Source: Paenibacillus_V sp046244365 (lineage in GTDB: Bacteria > Bacillota > Bacilli > Paenibacillales > NBRC-103111). From it: a stretch of 64,000 bases of DNA. Of this stretch, positions 17,889 through 27,553 are shown piece by piece (positions within the stretch are counted from its first letter, which is position 1; each line of letters begins with the position of its first letter). Position numbers and translations under genes: made by a program. The notes beneath the pieces are model-generated. The model was not told the DNA's origin. It did not search any database and saw only the letters and a list, made by a program, of their open reading frames with translations. The stretch spans positions 620,001-684,000 of the forward strand of contig NZ_CP176395.1 in the NCBI RefSeq assembly GCF_046244365.1. Direction: 5' to 3'.

Positions 17889-19754
17889 GTGATTATTAGA
17901 AAGAAAAAGAAGGATGTAGAAGTACTGGCGGTCCCGAGAGCGGACAGGCGAACGCTATCCCATGTACCGGATCCGGAAAATATCCGCGTAACGACCGATC
18001 GCAGAGGAATGAAAGCCGCCGATGCCGGCGGCACCGGTGCAGATTCGGACTACTTGAACAAATTGCGGATGCTCAGCTTAAGGTATGTGGCCGATTTTGA
18101 CGTTTTGCTCATAGCCAAGGGACAAAAGAAGAAAGCCGGCATAAAAGGGCGCGCCGTGGATATTTCTTCGACGGGTTTATTGGTTGAGCTTGACGGAAAG
18201 GAAGACAGCTTCAAGGTTGGAGATAAGCTGAATATCCGTTTCGATATCCCCCAGGGTACGATGCCCGAAGGATTCGAGTCGTCCGTGAAGATCGATGCCG
18301 AGGCGGTCAGACTCTTTACGCGCTTGCAGGATGATCAAGAAAAGCTGATGGTGGCCTTCCAATTTGCCAAGCCGCTTACCGATTACTTTCAGCGAAAACG
18401 ATGGGGGTATTCCATCTACACCGCCAGCGGTTTGCTGTTTATTGCCATTGCTTTTATCATGTTACTGCGTGTGGAAAGTATCATTTATTTCAAATACAAC
18501 TACTTGTTGTATTTGTACAGCCTCACGGCGGCTGCGTTTCTGCTGACTCGCTATTTATTCGGAGCGCTATACAGGGATGTGCCGGTCAATCCCGATTATA
18601 CGCCTGGCGTCACGATCATTATCCCTTGTTTCAACGAAGAAGAATGGATTCATCGCACGATATTAAGCTGTATGAATCAAGATTATCCGATCGATAAGCT
18701 GGAAGTTATCGTGGTCGACGATCGTTCGACGGACAAATCCGTTGAGCGTATTCAGCAGGTCATCGATTTGATCCATCGTGAGGCGGAACGGTATTCGACC
18801 AAGGAAAGGCTCAAGATGTTCGTCCTGCCGGAGAACGGAGGCAAACGGGTTGCATTGGTGAAGGGTGTGGAGATGGCCAAACATGATTTGGTCGTGTTCG
18901 TGGATTCGGACAGCTTCCTGGAGCCTACTGCGATCAAGCATTTGGTTCAACCGTTTCAGGATCCGCGAATGGGCGGCGTCGCCGGGCGTACGGATGTGGA
19001 GAACAAATATACGAATTCCGTCACCAAGCTGCAGACCGTGCGGTATTACATTGCTTTTCGCATCATGAAGGCCGCCGAATCATGGTTCGACAGCGTAACC
19101 TGTTTATCCGGACCCTTATCCTGCTACCGAAAAGAGCTCGTTGTGAAGCATGCCGAAGCTTGGCTGAATCAGAAGTTTCTCGGGCAGCCGGCCACCTTCG
19201 GCGACGATAGAAGCATGACGAATTTTATATTGCGAACGCATCGCACGGGTTACCAGGATTCGGCTATTTGCTCGACGATCGTTCCTTCGAAGATGAAAGT
19301 CTTCTTGAAACAGCAAATGCGCTGGAAACGCTCCTGGCTGCGGGAATCGCTGCGGGCCGGTCTGTTTATATGGCGCAAGGAGCCCTTTATGGCGCTGTTC
19401 TTCTATATCGGGTTGATCGTGCCTATCGCTGCGCCTGTTGTCGTACTGTACAATCTGGGTTACGTTCCGCTCGTGCACGGCATCTTCCCCGGCACCTTTT
19501 TGATGGGTCTGCTGCTGATGGCGCTGCTGATGAGTCTTGCCCACTTATTGTTTCGCAAAAGTAAACTATGGGTTTTCGGGCTTGTCTTCTGTATTTTCTA
19601 CGAGCTTGTGCTTTTATGGCAGATGCCTGTCGCTTGGGTCACCTTCTGGAAGTCGACATGGGGCACGAGAGAAACCCCGCAGGATATCGAAGCGAAGAAG
19701 CGGAAGGAAGCCAGGAAGCTCAAAAACAAAAAAAGAATCGGATTGCCTTTCTAA
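17889..19754 (+). CDS. PilZ domain-family 2 glycosyltransferase fusion, membrane polysaccharide synthase
   Basis: About 621 residues; the GTG at 17886 or 17889 is preferred because GGATTGGAG lies just upstream (a TTG at 17874 is also open). Residues about 60-165 form a PilZ domain with the c-di-GMP motif DISSTG; the upstream arginines are spaced RxxxxR instead of the usual RxxxR. Two membrane helices follow (about 175-230), then a GT-A domain with VVDDRSTD, FVDSDS and the processive-synthase motif QxxRW (QQMRW), then three or four C-terminal helices. This is the cellulose/hyaluronan/PgaC architecture. c-di-GMP probably activates chain synthesis and export. Remnants of a deacetylase, a hydrolase and a GGDEF gene follow. 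Confidence 0.92.
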   Translation: MIIRKKKKDVEVLAVPRADRRTLSHVPDPENIRVTTDRRGMKAADAGGTGADSDYLNKLRMLSLRYVADFDVLLIAKGQKKKAGIKGRAVDISSTGLLVELDGKEDSFKVGDKLNIRFDIPQGTMPEGFESSVKIDAEAVRLFTRLQDDQEKLMVAFQFAKPLTDYFQRKRWGYSIYTASGLLFIAIAFIMLLRVESIIYFKYNYLLYLYSLTAAAFLLTRYLFGALYRDVPVNPDYTPGVTIIIPCFNEEEWIHRTILSCMNQDYPIDKLEVIVVDDRSTDKSVERIQQVIDLIHREAERYSTKERLKMFVLPENGGKRVALVKGVEMAKHDLVVFVDSDSFLEPTAIKHLVQPFQDPRMGGVAGRTDVENKYTNSVTKLQTVRYYIAFRIMKAAESWFDSVTCLSGPLSCYRKELVVKHAEAWLNQKFLGQPATFGDDRSMTNFILRTHRTGYQDSAICSTIVPSKMKVFLKQQMRWKRSWLRESLRAGLFIWRKEPFMALFFYIGLIVPIAAPVVVLYNLGYVPLVHGIFPGTFLMGLLLMALLMSLAHLLFRKSKLWVFGLVFCIFYELVLLWQMPVAWVTFWKSTWGTRETPQDIEAKKRKEARKLKNKKRIGLPF

Positions 19755-19794
19755 TAGCAATCATCGGAAGATTCACGGAGTGAGGATCGCAGAA

Positions 19795-21574
19795 ATGACA
19801 AAAAGTCGGCGTTCCGCCCTTTATGTCCGCAAGAAAAATCAAATGAAAATCATCAAAACCGTCGTGCAAGCGATCCTTTTGATCGCCGTGGGCGTGCTTC
19901 TGTTTCATGCGATATTCGATATCCGCAAATACGACGAGCGGATAAAACGGCATGGACGAACGAGAAAGGGTTCATCGCGCTTTCTTATTTCGGCGTCGGG
20001 ACGGTCGGGCACACCTAAATTGGTTGCCAAGAGCCAGTTGATACGAAACATCTCCAAGTGCTGCATGATCAGGGCTATACGAACGATATCGCAGCAGGAT
20101 ATTTTGGATTTTTACCGGGACGGGCAAGAAGCTTCCGGACAAAGCCCTCTTTCTGTCCTTGAGGACGGGCGCAACGATTCCGGCTTGTTTGCTCAGCCGC
20201 TTCTTGAGAAATACAATTTCAAAGCGACTTTCCTCTCCTACGCCAACAAAATGGGCAACAGCGACCGTAAATTCCTTCAGCCCAAAGATATGTTGAAAAT
20301 GGTCAAAAACGGCTATTGGGAGCTGGGAAGCAACGGGGTAATCGCCTTTCTTATATCAATATTTTCGACAAAGGAAGGCCGGTTTATCGGCGAGAGGAGA
20401 CGAAAATCAGCTGCCGAATAAAGAACAATGTGGAGTATTACAACCACTATCTGATGGATTTTATTCGAGACGGCAACATGATCCCGGTGGAAGACAGGAC
20501 GGCAATGGAAGCCTCGTATCGGCGGGGATTACAAGGCGATGAAGGAAATTTACGGCGATACGCTCGGATTTGTGCCGAACGTCTACATGATCATGCACGC
20601 CAACGCCCTTCATGATGGAATGAATCGGCTCGTTTCGGAAGCGAACACCGCCAATATCCGGGGAGATATTCAAGCTGCATTTTAACCGGGAAGGGACAGC
20701 CTTCAACGGCAGCAAGGAGAACGTATACGATCTGACCCGCGTTCAAGCCGGCTCCTTACTGGTATACCAACCATCTATTGATGAAAATCCAGAAGGATAC
20801 CGGCCAGAGCATGCAATTTGTATATGGCGACAAAAAGCGCGCAGACAAATGGAGCTTGCTAAGCGGTGCGGCGCAATTTACCGACAACCGGATCGCATTG
20901 ACTTCGCCGCCTGACGAAGCTGGCATGTTGTACTTGAACGGCAGCGACGAGTACCGGGATATCCGGCTTACGGCCAAGGCCGCAGGGAATGTAGTAGGCA
21001 AGCAGACCGTATACGTCCGTTATGATCGACAGAAGGAATCTTTCCTTCGTATTACGCCTGGATAATAACGAGTTGCATGTCGAGCAGAAAAAAACGGGAC
21101 AAGCGGGCCCGAGCAGCTATTTACTCAAAAATTGGATCCCATTCGCTGGAGTTCGAAAGATCTCGCCTTCGATAAGGCATCGGTCTATACGCTGGAACAG
21201 GCGTCTGCTGGCGCCTCCGCTGAAGAGGAGTATCCCGTCAACATTCGACCAGACTAGAAACATCGAAGTCGTTGTACAAGGTGACGCGTTTGAGCGTCGC
21301 GGTAGATAAGCGAGTGCTTCTGGACAAACGGCAAATCGACGGCAGCGTCGGAGCGGGCGGGGGTCGCGCTAGAGTCCGCATCCAGCAAGCAGAACAAAAA
21401 AAGACGATATTTATGACGGCGTGTTCGACGGACGTTGCGGTCGTATCGCTGGAAGAAGAGAGCGGCCGTCAAGAGATGCTGTTCAGCAAAAGGTTAACAG
21501 GCTGGCAAGGGGGGGTAGGCCAGATTAGAAAAGCGGTTAACGCTTCCGTCGACTGGGCGATCGATACCTTCTAA
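19795..21574 (+). pseudogene. Frameshifted membrane-anchored polysaccharide deacetylase-like gene
   Basis: Starting at ATG 19795 (CGGAGTGAGG upstream), a protein with one N-terminal membrane helix (about residues 20-42) can be followed only by changing frame repeatedly. Segments in three frames join in order: ALSYFGVGT, KHLQVLHDQGY, TISQQDILDFYRDG, EDGRNDSGLFAQPLL, FKATFLSYANKMG, ALHDGMNRLVSEA and others up to a stop near 21574. EDGRNDSG and KATFLSYA occupy the places of NodB motifs, so it was probably a deacetylase of about 590 residues. There are at least eight single- or double-base indels. Either the gene is decaying or this stretch is badly sequenced. Confidence 0.8.
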
Positions 21575-21602
21575 ATCGGAGAGCAAAGGGGAACGCAGCG
21601 AA

Positions 21603-22681
21603 ATGTACAAAAGAAAACCTGACCGGCAAACGGGTAGTTTGCATAGCTGCTGTGACGTTCATCCTTGGTATTGCTGCCACGTACGTGCTGAATCATTTAC
21701 GGATCCGGCGGAACGCAGAAGCCGGTGCAGGCCGAAAGGAAGCTGGAGCTGTCCGCATGGATTGCGGATTGGCAGTGGCGTACCGGTCTAGAGGATTGGC
21801 GTGGGATGGCAGACGGACTCGCAAGCGTGCAGGCTTTTGCGGCCTATTTCGATCAGGCAGATGGTCTTTATTTTACGGAGGATATGCATGAAGCGCTACC
21901 CCGAATCGCCGAGACTGTCAAGCCAAAAGGTCTCGCCCGGCGTAGAGCTGACGGGTCGTGAACGACCGCTGGCATGGAGACGGTTCTTCGACGCAGAAGG
22001 ACCCCGCATTGATTACGAGACTGATGGCAACGGACGAGAGCCGCCGCAGGCATATCGATGATATTATTGCGGTGGTCGCCAGGTATGATTTTGGGCGGCG
22101 TGGAAATCGACTACGAGAAAATCCGGGATAGCGACTGGAGCAAGGTAGGCATTTTCTACGAGGAGTTGTATCGGCGGCTTCAGGCGATGGGGAAAACATT
22201 AAGAATCGTGCTGGAGCCCCGGGCGCCGATCGAACGGCTGACGCTGCCGGAAGGGCCTGTGTATGTGATGATGGCGTACAACCTCTACGGCAGTCCATAG
22301 CGGGCCGGGGCCGAAAGCGGATCACGCGTACATCACGAGCTGGCGGGCCGGATGAACCGGCTGCCGGGAGGACAACGCGATCGCCTTTGTCGGCTGGAGG
22401 ATTCGACTGGGCCGAAGCGGGAAAGGTTGCCGCTTTGACAGAGAAGCGGGCAGCGGAGCTATCGCGAAAGAGTATCGGCTCTCCGGAGCGCGATGCCGGA
22501 AGCGGCAGCATGCGCTTCGAGTACCGCGACGAAAACAACGTGAAGCACACCGTCTGGTACGCCGGATCATGTCACGTTGAACGTATGGATCGAAACCGCG
22601 CGGCGAGCGGGCTACTATAAAATCGCGTTGTGGAAACTCGGCGAGCTCGGGGATGGAACGGTGACGGGCCTAGGGCGATGA
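21603..22681 (+). pseudogene. Frameshifted GH18-like glycoside hydrolase gene
   Basis: From ATG 21603 the reading frame shifts after a few codons into an N-terminal membrane helix (VTFILGIAATYVL), then continues through several frames. Segments are LSAWIADWQWRTGLEDW, FDQADGLYFTEDMHEALPRI and DIIAVVARYDFGGVEIDYEKI. The last matches the GH18 strand with the catalytic DxE (EIDYE). They are followed by LRIVLEPRAPIERLTLPEG and YVMMAYNLYG. The stop is at about 22679. At least five indels break it. Intact, it would be an anchored extracytoplasmic hydrolase of about 350 residues acting on an N-acetylhexosamine polymer, a natural partner of the synthase at 17889. Confidence 0.75.
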
Positions 22682-22722
22682 CCGGGGTGTGAGGAAATGA
22701 TGCGGCAAAGGAGTGAAAGTCG

Positions 22723-22958
22723 ATGACATACATAGGCCGTATTACGATGCTGCTTGTCTCGGTTGTCTACTCGGTATGCGGTGCTGTCGTTCTTGGGAAC
22801 TATTCTGTTTCGTACCTCTTGTTCGCCGGTTGCGGCGCCGCTGCTGCTTGGGTCTTTCGATCGGCTGCTCTTTGTATCTCCAGGATGGCTGCAATATGGA
22901 GGAACTGGTTACAACCGCCGATGAAAGCATGTATGTGAATAAACAGTTGCAGCAGTAG
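22723..22958 (+). pseudogene. Remnant of a GGDEF diguanylate cyclase
   Basis: The 5' part (ATG 22723, preceded by AAAGGAG) encodes one hydrophobic, membrane-like segment. From about 22845, in a different frame, the sequence reads LSIGCSLYLQDGCNMEEL followed by ADESMYVNKQ. This is the recognisable C-terminal end of a GGDEF domain (SIG...P.DG...L...AD.AMY..K). The body of the domain with the GGDEF and I-site motifs is missing, so an internal deletion of a few hundred bases is inferred. It cannot make c-di-GMP. Its place beside a PilZ-synthase gene suggests it once supplied the signal locally. Confidence 0.72.
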
Positions 22959-23013
22959 CGAAGGTCTATTTTCGGCAGATGGGAAATCGTCCAGGCAAGG
23001 CAAACGCAAAAAG

Positions 23014-23052
23014 GCACTTCAGAGCCCATTGAAGCTCAAGAAGTGCTCTTTC
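23014..23052. terminator. Intrinsic terminator for the minus-strand epimerase gene (possibly bidirectional)
   Basis: Stem GCACTTC/GAAGTGC (23014-23020, 23040-23046) with an inner GAGC/GCTC stem. On the minus strand it is followed by CTTTTTG; on the plus strand by a weaker TCTTTCT. Confidence 0.75.
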
Positions 23053-23064
23053 TATCTGCTCTGC

Positions 23065-24006
23065 CTATACGGCATCCAATTCAACTTCGGTGTGGCGCTG
23101 CTGATAGTAAGCGCAGGTTTCCGCTAGTCCGTCACGTAGAGAAAATGTCGGTTCCCATCCTAGCTCTCGAATAGCGGCGCTGTTATTTAGGCGGCTATGG
23201 ACAATATCGCCGGATCGTTGTGGCATATAATGAGGGACGACCCGTATATTCATTACTTCGCTCATTGCGTGCACTAGCTCGTTTACGGAAGTTTGGAGAT
23301 TGTAGCTAATATTGTAAAGAGCACGGCTTCCTCGTGTCAGGGCAGCAATATTAGCGGATACAATGTCTTTAACATAAACGAAGTCACGGGTCTGTTCTCC
23401 ATCACCATAAATAACGGGAGTTTCACCGCGAAGCAGCTTATCCAAAAAAATAGAAATGACACCGCCTTCCCCTTTCGGATCCTGGCGAATTCCATAAGCG
23501 TTAGCATAACGCAGAATGGTAAAGTCCAAATCATACAAATTTGCATAAGTTTGTATGTAATGTTCGGGGGTATGCTTGGAAATACCGTAATACGAAATAG
23601 GACGTAATGGATGTTGTTCATCAACGGGTAAGTAATCGGGATGACCATAGACAGCAGCTGATGAGGCGTAAACGACCTTTCTAACTTCATGAGCCTTGCA
23701 TTGCTCCAATAGAGCAATTGTGCCGAGAATATTAACCTTCGCGTCAAATACAGGATCCTTTAAAGAATGCTGAACATCTATTTGGGCGGCATGATGATAA
23801 ACAATTTCCGGATTAAAATCTTTAAATGCATAATTCAGTGTGCTGGATGTGATATCAAAATTGTAAAATTTAGCCGTTTTATTCAGAAAATCATTTTTTC
23901 CGGTAGACATATTGTCCACTACAGCAACTTCATGACCTAATTCTATTAGTGAATCCACCAGGTGTGAAGCAATAAATCCGGCGCCACCGGTAACCATAAC
24001 TCTCAT
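23065..24006 (-). CDS. NAD-dependent epimerase/dehydratase (UDP-glucose 4-epimerase-like)
   Basis: 313 residues, extended SDR fold. The NAD site GGAGFIA is at 7-13, and the catalytic Ser (ASSAAVYG) and YxxxK (YYGISK) are present, as are the substrate-loop residues RYANAYG and RQDP. It probably interconverts UDP-Glc/UDP-Gal or the N-acetyl forms for the adjacent polysaccharide genes. It points away from the rest of the cluster and has its own promoter (24054-24082, minus) and terminator. Specificity cannot be decided from sequence alone. Confidence 0.88.
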   Translation of the reverse strand: MRVMVTGGAGFIASHLVDSLIELGHEVAVVDNMSTGKNDFLNKTAKFYNFDITSSTLNYAFKDFNPEIVYHHAAQIDVQHSLKDPVFDAKVNILGTIALLEQCKAHEVRKVVYASSAAVYGHPDYLPVDEQHPLRPISYYGISKHTPEHYIQTYANLYDLDFTILRYANAYGIRQDPKGEGGVISIFLDKLLRGETPVIYGDGEQTRDFVYVKDIVSANIAALTRGSRALYNISYNLQTSVNELVHAMSEVMNIRVVPHYMPQRSGDIVHSRLNNSAAIRELGWEPTFSLRDGLAETCAYYQQRHTEVELDAV

Positions 24007-24053
24007 GAACCCATATCCCCTTAAATTACTGGTGATTTATTATAACGATTTCT

Positions 24054-24082
24054 ATTATACAATAAGTTGGAAATCGAGCCAA
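24054..24082 (-). promoter_or_regulatory. SigA-type promoter for the epimerase gene
   Basis: On the minus strand TTGGCT (24082-24077) and TATAAT (24059-24054) are separated by 17 bases, about 50 bases before the ATG at 24006. Confidence 0.6.
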
Positions 24083-24235
24083 ACAAAAGATATTGTAAAA
24101 GGTAAAGTGGTTCACATTTTGTTTGCCAGTATGCAGGAATTCGTGGTATTGAAAAGGATACCTTAATCATATGCAGATAAATGAGTTTGAATCACAGAAA
24201 TACACAGAAATGTGATATATTCATGTCACTCTTTG

Positions 24236-24264
24236 TTGAATCGTGTTATGTGGTGATATAAAAT
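24236..24264 (+). promoter_or_regulatory. SigA-type promoter for the CpsB-type phosphatase gene
   Basis: TTGAAT (24236-24241) and TAAAAT (24259-24264) with 17-base spacing, about 36 bases before the start at 24300. The 293-base divergent region between the epimerase and this gene holds no gene. Confidence 0.5.
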
Positions 24265-24299
24265 AGAAAAGTGTAGAAAAAGAAAGGTTGCTACAATTT

Positions 24300-25067
24300 A
24301 TGATTGATATCCACTCTCATATTTTACCTGGCATCGACGATGGTGCTCAAACGTTGGAAGAGTCGCTCGAGATGGCCCGGGCTGCTTACGCGGATGGGAT
24401 TCGAACCGTCATTGCCACGCCGCATCATGCGAATGGCAGGTATACGAATGCAGCCGGCAATGTGACAGCAGCTGTTGCTAGTTTGAATGATGCGCTGCAA
24501 ACCAATGGGATCGACTTACAAGTGCTGGCTGGGCAAGAGATTCGCGTATACAGCAAGCTAGTAGACGATTGGCATGATCAAGCGCTCCTCTCGCTGGATC
24601 GTTCTTCCTATATATTGATAGAATTCCCGACGGCTGAAGTGCCCAAAGGAATTGCCGATCTGATCCATGAGCTTCGGATTCTGGGAATAACGCCGATCAT
24701 CGCCCATCCCGAGCGCAATCAAGAGCTCCTTAATAAACCGGACCGTCTGCGGGAGCTGGTAGAGCTGGGGGCTTTAGGCCAAGTTACTTCGCATTCCATA
24801 ACCGGACTATTCGGCAAGAAGATCCAAGAGATTTCGATGCAGATGTGCAAAAGCAACCTGATTCATTTCGTGGCATCGGATGCTCATAATATGAGTAATC
24901 GTGGGTTTGGGTTGTCGAGGGCTTATGAAACAATAGAAAAGGCCCTCGGTTTCCAGTATTCCGAGTATTATAAGGAAAACGCGAATTCTCTTATTACAGG
25001 AGAAATCATTAGCAAGTGGTCTGTTAAGGAAGTCAATAGGAAGTGGTTCCTTTTCTGGAAACGATAA
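24300..25067 (+). CDS. Tyrosine-protein phosphatase of the PHP family (CpsB/YwqE type)
   Basis: 255 residues. ATG 24300 has AAAGAAAGG 11 bases upstream; the TTG at 24288 is less likely. The PHP metal-binding motifs are DIHSHILPGIDDG (2-14), TPHH, AHPERN and the C-terminal SDAHN. CpsB proteins dephosphorylate the tyrosine cluster of CpsD kinases and so control capsule chain length and export. The cognate CpsC/CpsD pair lies about 2.5 kb downstream, separated by an S-layer-type gene. Confidence 0.93.
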   Translation: MIDIHSHILPGIDDGAQTLEESLEMARAAYADGIRTVIATPHHANGRYTNAAGNVTAAVASLNDALQTNGIDLQVLAGQEIRVYSKLVDDWHDQALLSLDRSSYILIEFPTAEVPKGIADLIHELRILGITPIIAHPERNQELLNKPDRLRELVELGALGQVTSHSITGLFGKKIQEISMQMCKSNLIHFVASDAHNMSNRGFGLSRAYETIEKALGFQYSEYYKENANSLITGEIISKWSVKEVNRKWFLFWKR

Positions 25068-25083
25068 TATGTAAAATCCAAAC

Positions 25084-25113
25084 TTGACCAATTCCTATTG
25101 AAAGTGCTAAAAT
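25084..25113 (+). promoter_or_regulatory. SigA-type promoter for the SLH surface protein gene
   Basis: TTGACC (25084-25089) and TAAAAT (25108-25113) with 18-base spacing, giving an untranslated leader of about 90 bases. Confidence 0.6.
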
Positions 25114-25210
25114 ATGACTCGAGAGTCTGCAATATTCGACATCAGATTCTATTTTTTTTTGTGTATTTATTTTTTACATATAAAATATTTTGTAGAGGTG
25201 AGAGGAAACA

Positions 25211-27409
25211 ATGAAACTAACAAAGAAGGTTTTAGCAACTACTCTAACGGCAGGGCTTGTAGTCAGCTCGATTTCGGCTTTGCCGCTAAGCAGCAAGGGG
25301 ATTTTTGATAAACTGGGCCTTCAAACTGCGTCTGCCGCAACTTTGCCGGCAGGTGCTACTCAGCTAGCTGCACGCGCAGCAAAAATTCATGATAATATGA
25401 CTCCGGCTGAGAAAGAGGCAGTTCGTGCAGCCAGAGATCAAATCCAAGCTGCAATATCTGGGACCATTGCTCAAGCGGACTTGGACTTAATCGATCCGGT
25501 ATGGAATCAAATTAAAGCAAAAATCGGCAATAGCGCTGATTTTCCAAATCTTAAGCAAGATGCAGTCCTGAAGGCATTGCTTCAACAAGCATCCTTCTAT
25601 AACGGAGATTTTACTAGCCAGCTAGCTTTCTGGGAAGGTTTGAAAAATAACACCATCTTGAAACCTGCTATCAATGATTTACTGAGATTGGGTGGCATCA
25701 CAAACGGTTTGGATGGAGTTAGCTTCAATGATGTTTACGCACTGGTTGATGAAATAGAACAATCGGGTAAAGCTGCGTTAAACGGCGATTATAGCCTCTC
25801 TAATTTTCTGGTTAAAGAGGGCGCAATTAAAGCTGCCATTAAGGCGAAGTTGGAAAGTCTGAAAGGTACCAATCCATTAGTTAAAGCGTTATATGCATCC
25901 GGCGTAACGGCTACTGCGCTCGAGCAAGTTACGACCAATTTTAATAATAGATTCAACAAGCTGAAACCAGCAGCACTTGCATTCGCGAGCGCATACTCGA
26001 AAGTGCTGATAGCGGAGAAACCAGTAGATCCAGGTACAGGCGGTCCTGGAGGCGGAACGCCTTCTACTGGCGGCGGTACTACAACAACTCCTTCTTCTAA
26101 CGCTACGCTTGACGAGGCTATCAAAGCGCTTGATGCAATCAAAGATCAACTGAAGAACGCAACAGGCGATAAGAGAGAAGAATTGCTGCAACAAGCGCTT
26201 GAGAAAGCACAAGCGGCAATCGACAAAATTGCAGTTCTTGACCTTTCTTCCTCTGTCAAAATTACTGGAGATAAAGCGAAACCGGAAATTGACTTTGCTG
26301 CAGTATCGAAGAAAATTGCTGAAATTGTAGCTCAAGTGAAGAAAATAAATGATCAACTGAAAGCATTGGATCCTAACGCTCCTGTCGCTGTTTTTGAACT
26401 AAAATTGGATTTTGGAACAGTAGCTGCTAAGACAATTGAAATACCGCTTCTGAAAGATTTGTTGGTTGCTGCTAAAACGAATGGCATCGATTCCATCGCT
26501 GTGAAAGTGAATGGCGTAGAAGTAGCGATTGCTTCCGATCTGTTCAGTGCAGACACTACTTTGACAATCGGCAAAGTGGACAAATCAACTGTTGGCGTAG
26601 CTACATACGGTAGCTTTGCTTCCGACGTATTCAGCTTTGAATTTACATCGGGTGGACAAGCCGTATCCAACTTCAGCACTCCGGTTGAACTGCGCATTCC
26701 GGTAACGGCTACTAACGTTGATAGCGAATTGTTGACGATTGCGAAAATCGTTGACGGCAAGCTGCAATACTTCGGTGGTATGTTTAATAAGGCTGATGGA
26801 ACAATCAACGGTCTTCGCGGCTCTTTCTCGACATACACAGTAGTAGAAAACAAAGTAAGCTTTAACGATACGGCTTCCGTTAAAGACTGGGCAGGTCGTC
26901 AAATCGATGTTGTTGCAGCTAAGGGTATCGTAGAGGGCCGCGCTGAAAAACAATTCGTTCCAAATGAAAAAGTAACACGTGCTGAATTCACCAAAATGAT
27001 CATCAAAGCGCTTGGCTTGGAAGATGCAAGTGCAACTGAGAGCTTTGCTGACGTTCAAAGCCAAGATTGGTACAAAGTTGCTGTAGCTACAGCAGTGAAA
27101 TACGGCATCGTAAACGGCCGTACGGACGATAAATTCGAGCCGAATGCTACAATTACGCGTGCAGAGATGGCAACAATCGCAGCTCGTGCATTGACCATTG
27201 CTAAAGCATACAGAGAAGTTGCTGATGTGGATGCAGCGTTGAAATCCTTTGCTGATGCTTCGGCTATCAATGCTTCCCTGAAAAGTGGTGTAGCTCTTGC
27301 CGCTAAGCAAGGGATTGTCGTAGGTGAAGAAGGCAGCAAGTTCAACCCGAATAACGACTCTACAAGAGCTCAAGCGGCAGTTGTAATCTACCGTTTGCTT
27401 AACAAGTAA
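25211..27409 (+). CDS. S-layer homology (SLH) domain surface protein
   Basis: 732 residues. A signal peptide with a long h-region likely cleaves after ASA near 43. The next 230 residues are helical. A Gly/Pro/Thr linker (about 272-297) leads to a coiled-coil segment and a beta-rich domain (about 385-560). Three SLH domains fill the C-terminus (about 560-732), each with its TRAE/TRAQ motif (VTRAEF, ITRAEM, STRAQA). SLH domains bind secondary cell-wall polymer, fixing the protein to the wall. Strong RBS (GAGGTGAGAGG) and codon bias suggest high expression. It lies between cpsB and cpsC/D-type genes, so it may be a target or partner of the glycan cluster. A terminator follows. Confidence 0.93.
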   Translation: MKLTKKVLATTLTAGLVVSSISALPLSSKGIFDKLGLQTASAATLPAGATQLAARAAKIHDNMTPAEKEAVRAARDQIQAAISGTIAQADLDLIDPVWNQIKAKIGNSADFPNLKQDAVLKALLQQASFYNGDFTSQLAFWEGLKNNTILKPAINDLLRLGGITNGLDGVSFNDVYALVDEIEQSGKAALNGDYSLSNFLVKEGAIKAAIKAKLESLKGTNPLVKALYASGVTATALEQVTTNFNNRFNKLKPAALAFASAYSKVLIAEKPVDPGTGGPGGGTPSTGGGTTTTPSSNATLDEAIKALDAIKDQLKNATGDKREELLQQALEKAQAAIDKIAVLDLSSSVKITGDKAKPEIDFAAVSKKIAEIVAQVKKINDQLKALDPNAPVAVFELKLDFGTVAAKTIEIPLLKDLLVAAKTNGIDSIAVKVNGVEVAIASDLFSADTTLTIGKVDKSTVGVATYGSFASDVFSFEFTSGGQAVSNFSTPVELRIPVTATNVDSELLTIAKIVDGKLQYFGGMFNKADGTINGLRGSFSTYTVVENKVSFNDTASVKDWAGRQIDVVAAKGIVEGRAEKQFVPNEKVTRAEFTKMIIKALGLEDASATESFADVQSQDWYKVAVATAVKYGIVNGRTDDKFEPNATITRAEMATIAARALTIAKAYREVADVDAALKSFADASAINASLKSGVALAAKQGIVVGEEGSKFNPNNDSTRAQAAVVIYRLLNK

Positions 27410-27433
27410 TTGATATAAGGGCATCATAAGAAG

Positions 27434-27466
27434 ATCCTCCTCTCATTTAGATGGGAGGGGGATTTT
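27434..27466 (+). terminator. Intrinsic terminator after the SLH gene
   Basis: Stem ATCCTCCTCTCAT / ATGGGAGGGGGAT (27434-27446, 27451-27463, with G-U pairs), a TTAG loop and a short T run. Confidence 0.8.
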
Positions 27467-27553
27467 CCATATAATACTTGTGTCATATAATTATTGTATG
27501 TATTACCATGTAGATACAACATATTTGGCTTGGACGCTCCTGGGAGGGTAATA

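Noticed and set aside
20316..20615. Short separate ORFs between 20.3 and 22.6 kb as independent genes
   Set aside because: Read together in order they reconstruct two longer proteins, so they are fragments of frameshifted genes.
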